Positions 7,551-8,511 of a stretch of 8,511 nt of DNA are shown here, in pieces. Position numbers and translations under genes: made by a program. This DNA is from Lentimicrobiaceae bacterium (lineage in GTDB: Bacteria > Bacteroidota > Bacteroidia > Bacteroidales > SKPS01). The stretch spans positions 1 through 8,511 of the forward strand of contig SKPS01000033.1 of the NCBI GenBank assembly GCA_007119395.1, written 5' to 3'. The notes below the pieces were generated by a model that was given only the letters and a program-made list of their open reading frames with translations, did not search any database and was not told the origin of the DNA. Position 1 is the first letter of the stretch. The number at the start of each line of letters is the position of its first letter.

Positions 7551-7630
7551 TGTATATGGCTATAGCCTACAACAAACCTTTGGTTTTTTGGATTGACAGA
7601 TAATGTGACGACTGTTGCATTTCGAATACA

Positions 7631-7654
7631 AGCACCTCAAAAAAAGAAACTGCC
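7631..7654 (+). repeat. Right copy of the 24-bp terminal inverted repeat
   Basis: The plus strand begins AGCACCTCAAAAAAA and ends GAAACTGCC, matching the minus strand of 6849-6872 at 23 of 24 positions. The flanking bases on both sides differ from those of the other copy, so the similarity has sharp limits, as expected for element ends. Confidence 0.75.
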
Positions 7655-7747
7655 TGCTTTTTCGTTTTTACATCCGGTTGGCTATTATTGGCTTTTGTGG
7701 CCGTTGGCTGTTTGTAATGGATCAGCTCCGGTGTATGCACCTTTGCC

Positions 7748-7867
7748 GGTAACTTGTTCGGTAACTTGTTCGGTAACTTGTTCGGTAACTTGGTCGGTAG
7801 GTTGGTCGGTAGGTTGGTCGGTAGGTTGGTCGGTAGGTTGGTCGGTAGGTTGGTCGGTAGGTTGGCC
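7748..7867. repeat. 12-bp tandem repeat, ten units of two types
   Basis: Ten head-to-tail 12-base units fill this block. Units 1-3 are GGTAACTTGTTC, unit 4 is GGTAACTTGGTC, units 5-9 are GGTAGGTTGGTC and unit 10 is GGTAGGTTGGCC. Unit 4 has the left half of the first type and the right half of the second. As 12 is a multiple of 3, several frames stay open on both strands as tetrapeptide repeats (SVGW or RPTY). I regard those frames as by-products rather than genes. Identical neighbouring units imply recent slippage and likely length variation between strains. Confidence 0.92.
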
Positions 7868-7884
7868 GGTCAGAACCCCGAACC

Positions 7885-7920
7885 CGGAACGTGCGCGAAG
7901 CGCATTCCGAACGTTTTTTT
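7885..7920 (+). terminator. Terminator-like hairpin followed by T7
   Basis: CGGAA (7885-7889) pairs with TTCCG (7905-7909) and TGCGC (7892-7896) with GCGCA (7900-7904), around a GAA loop and with a 2-base bulge (CG, 7890-7891). A run of seven T at 7914-7920 begins four bases after the stem. The arrangement suits rho-independent termination on the plus strand, but no credible plus-strand gene lies upstream. It may shield the toxin-antitoxin genes from antisense transcription. On the minus strand, downstream of the toxin, the T tract is on the wrong side. Confidence 0.4.
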
Positions 7921-7925
7921 ATTTC

Positions 7926-7945
7926 CCGCAGAAATCCGCAGAAAT
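7926..7945. repeat. Two direct copies of a 10-base repeat at the toxin stop codon
   Basis: CCGCAGAAAT occurs twice without a gap (7926-7935 and 7936-7945). The last base of the second copy is the last base of the toxin TGA stop on the minus strand. The repeat therefore begins where the toxin reading frame ends. Confidence 0.65.
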
Positions 7946-8256
7946 CATAGCTCATCCTCCATTTTCTTTGGGTTTTGTCTGCAATCAAATACTGCTGATA
8001 TTGTGATGACACCTTGATTCGTCCAATAGATGATCTTATAATGACTTTCTACAAGATATCTATATTGTTCAGGATAATCATTCAGGAGTTCTTCTATTGG
8101 GCCTGCCAATGGATTGTTTTCCAACATGGATACTCTGTCGATAATTCTGGTTACCATCTTTCCGGCAACTCGTGAACCGGCTTCGGAAGAGTAATAATCA
8201 AAAATCTCTTTGAGTTGACGCTCCGCTTGTTTTGTCCATTGAACTCTCATTTCCAT
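7945..8256 (-). CDS. RelE/ParE-family toxin of a type II toxin-antitoxin module
   Basis: This 103-residue basic protein has the full RelE/ParE fold pattern. A VQWTKQAERQLKEIFDYY strand-helix start lies at 5-22, a second helix at 28-46, NNPLAG at 47-52, then RYLV at 66-69, YKIIYW at 73-78 and the C-terminal ISAVFDCRQNP at 86-96. The conserved R66, Y73-K74 and D91-x-RQNP are intact, so it looks functional. The FDYY helix and RQNP end resemble the ParE-like branch common in Bacteroidetes. Whether the target is gyrase (ParE) or ribosome-bound mRNA (RelE) cannot be read from sequence. The start is ATG 8256; ATG 8250 is equally plausible because it makes a 4-base ATGA overlap with the antitoxin stop. 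It is the second gene of the module and should be controlled by the upstream antitoxin promoter. Confidence 0.9.
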   Translation of the reverse strand: MEMRVQWTKQAERQLKEIFDYYSSEAGSRVAGKMVTRIIDRVSMLENNPLAGPIEELLNDYPEQYRYLVESHYKIIYWTNQGVITISAVFDCRQNPKKMEDEL

Positions 8257-8489
8257 CTCTTCACCTGATTCTTCATGTCCTGGTGAGAGACGACGTGCCC
8301 GGTATCACTCTCGTGTTTTGCTTTGTCGATCATTTCCCGGAAATCGTTCATCGACATAGGCTGCAGGTTCTGTTCATGTGATACTATTTTTTCCTGCCTG
8401 ATGAACGACTCAATCCTTGCAATCACTCTTTCGTCATTGATACGCAAGAACTCTTCAATCAGAATCAGTTTTCTCCCTTGAATGTCCAT
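8247..8489 (-). CDS. Antitoxin partner of the RelE/ParE-family toxin
   Basis: This 80-residue protein lies directly upstream of the toxin gene and overlaps it by 10 bases (4 if the toxin starts at 8250). Residues 1-34 (MDIQGRKLILIEEFLRIND then ERVIARIESFIRQ) form the two-helix N-terminus common in small Bacteroidetes antitoxins. The C-terminal half (SMNDFREMIDKAKHESDTG, then VVSHQDMKNQVKRWK) is charged and probably unfolds until it wraps round the toxin. No classical ribbon-helix-helix or HTH motif is clear, so autoregulation is assumed only by analogy. The start is ATG 8489; another ATG further upstream cannot be ruled out, because only 22 bases of upstream sequence remain. The promoter is outside the window. 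Confidence 0.85.
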   Translation of the reverse strand: MDIQGRKLILIEEFLRINDERVIARIESFIRQEKIVSHEQNLQPMSMNDFREMIDKAKHESDTGHVVSHQDMKNQVKRWK

Positions 8490-8511
8490 GTCTCTGTTAT
8501 TTCTGCAAATA

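Larger units (their letters stand above)
6849..7654. mobile_element. Candidate non-autonomous element bounded by 24-bp inverted repeats
   Basis: The 806-bp stretch starts with GGCAGTTTCC and ends with GAAACTGCC. Its terminal 24 bases are inverted copies matching at 23 of 24 positions. Inside are decamer arrays and a mirror-symmetric cluster of eight hairpins. No transposase-like reading frame is present, so if it is mobile it depends on a protein supplied elsewhere, as MITEs or REP/BIME elements do. No target-site duplication is visible (left flank AAACCAT, right flank TGCTTTT), so the element may be old, or the inverted pair may have another origin. I cannot assign it to an IS family from the ends. 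Confidence 0.4.

Noticed and set aside
7574..7587. Small hairpin AAACC/GGTTT followed by Ts as a terminator.
   Set aside because: The 5-bp A/T-rich stem with a 3-base loop is too weak, and no gene on the plus strand precedes it.
7722..8012. Open frames across the 12-bp repeat encoding RPTY- or SVGW-type tetrapeptide repeats on both strands.
   Set aside because: They exist because a 12-base repeat without stops stays open in several frames. Non-repeat parts show no domain, the starts are poor, and the minus-strand frame overlaps the end of the toxin gene.

Overview
The window looks like chromosomal DNA of a Bacteroidota bacterium, most likely Bacteroidales. This rests on the Bacteroidetes-type alpha-2-macroglobulin protein, promoters that resemble the Bacteroidetes TTTG-N19-TAnnTTTG pattern, weak Shine-Dalgarno signals, and a ParE-type toxin-antitoxin pair of a kind common in that phylum. 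The exact genus cannot be read from the sequence. All convincing genes lie on the minus strand.

Layout in the direction of transcription (right to left). At 8489-7945 is a two-gene toxin-antitoxin module (antitoxin, then RelE/ParE-family toxin, overlapping). From about 7944 to 6810 there is more than 1.1 kb without a convincing gene but full of structured repeats: a terminator-like hairpin, a 10-unit array of a 12-bp repeat, a mirror-symmetric cluster of eight strong hairpins (7156-7453), arrays of a GTTGA-type decamer, and a 24-bp inverted repeat pair (6849-6872 and 7631-7654) that encloses the hairpin cluster like the ends of a small transposable element. Immediately downstream of that element are a probable promoter and a sodium/proton-coupled dicarboxylate/amino-acid symporter gene (6757-5336). 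Its stop codon overlaps the GTG start of an Elp3-like radical SAM gene (5339-4518), so these two are probably an operon. The last codons of the radical SAM gene are written by a G-rich octamer repeat. After a 192-bp gap with its own probable promoter comes a very large alpha-2-macroglobulin family gene (4325 to beyond the left edge).

No biochemical pathway connects the genes. The transporter and radical SAM protein look co-expressed. The macroglobulin is an exported protein, probably protease-trapping or envelope-protecting. The toxin-antitoxin pair is a separate accessory module. The most unusual part is the non-coding stretch 6849-7654: inverted ends, no transposase, and an internal pair of inverted four-hairpin arms with conserved spacing and compensatory base changes. 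It looks like a non-autonomous, REP/BIME-like or MITE-like element sitting beside the symporter promoter.
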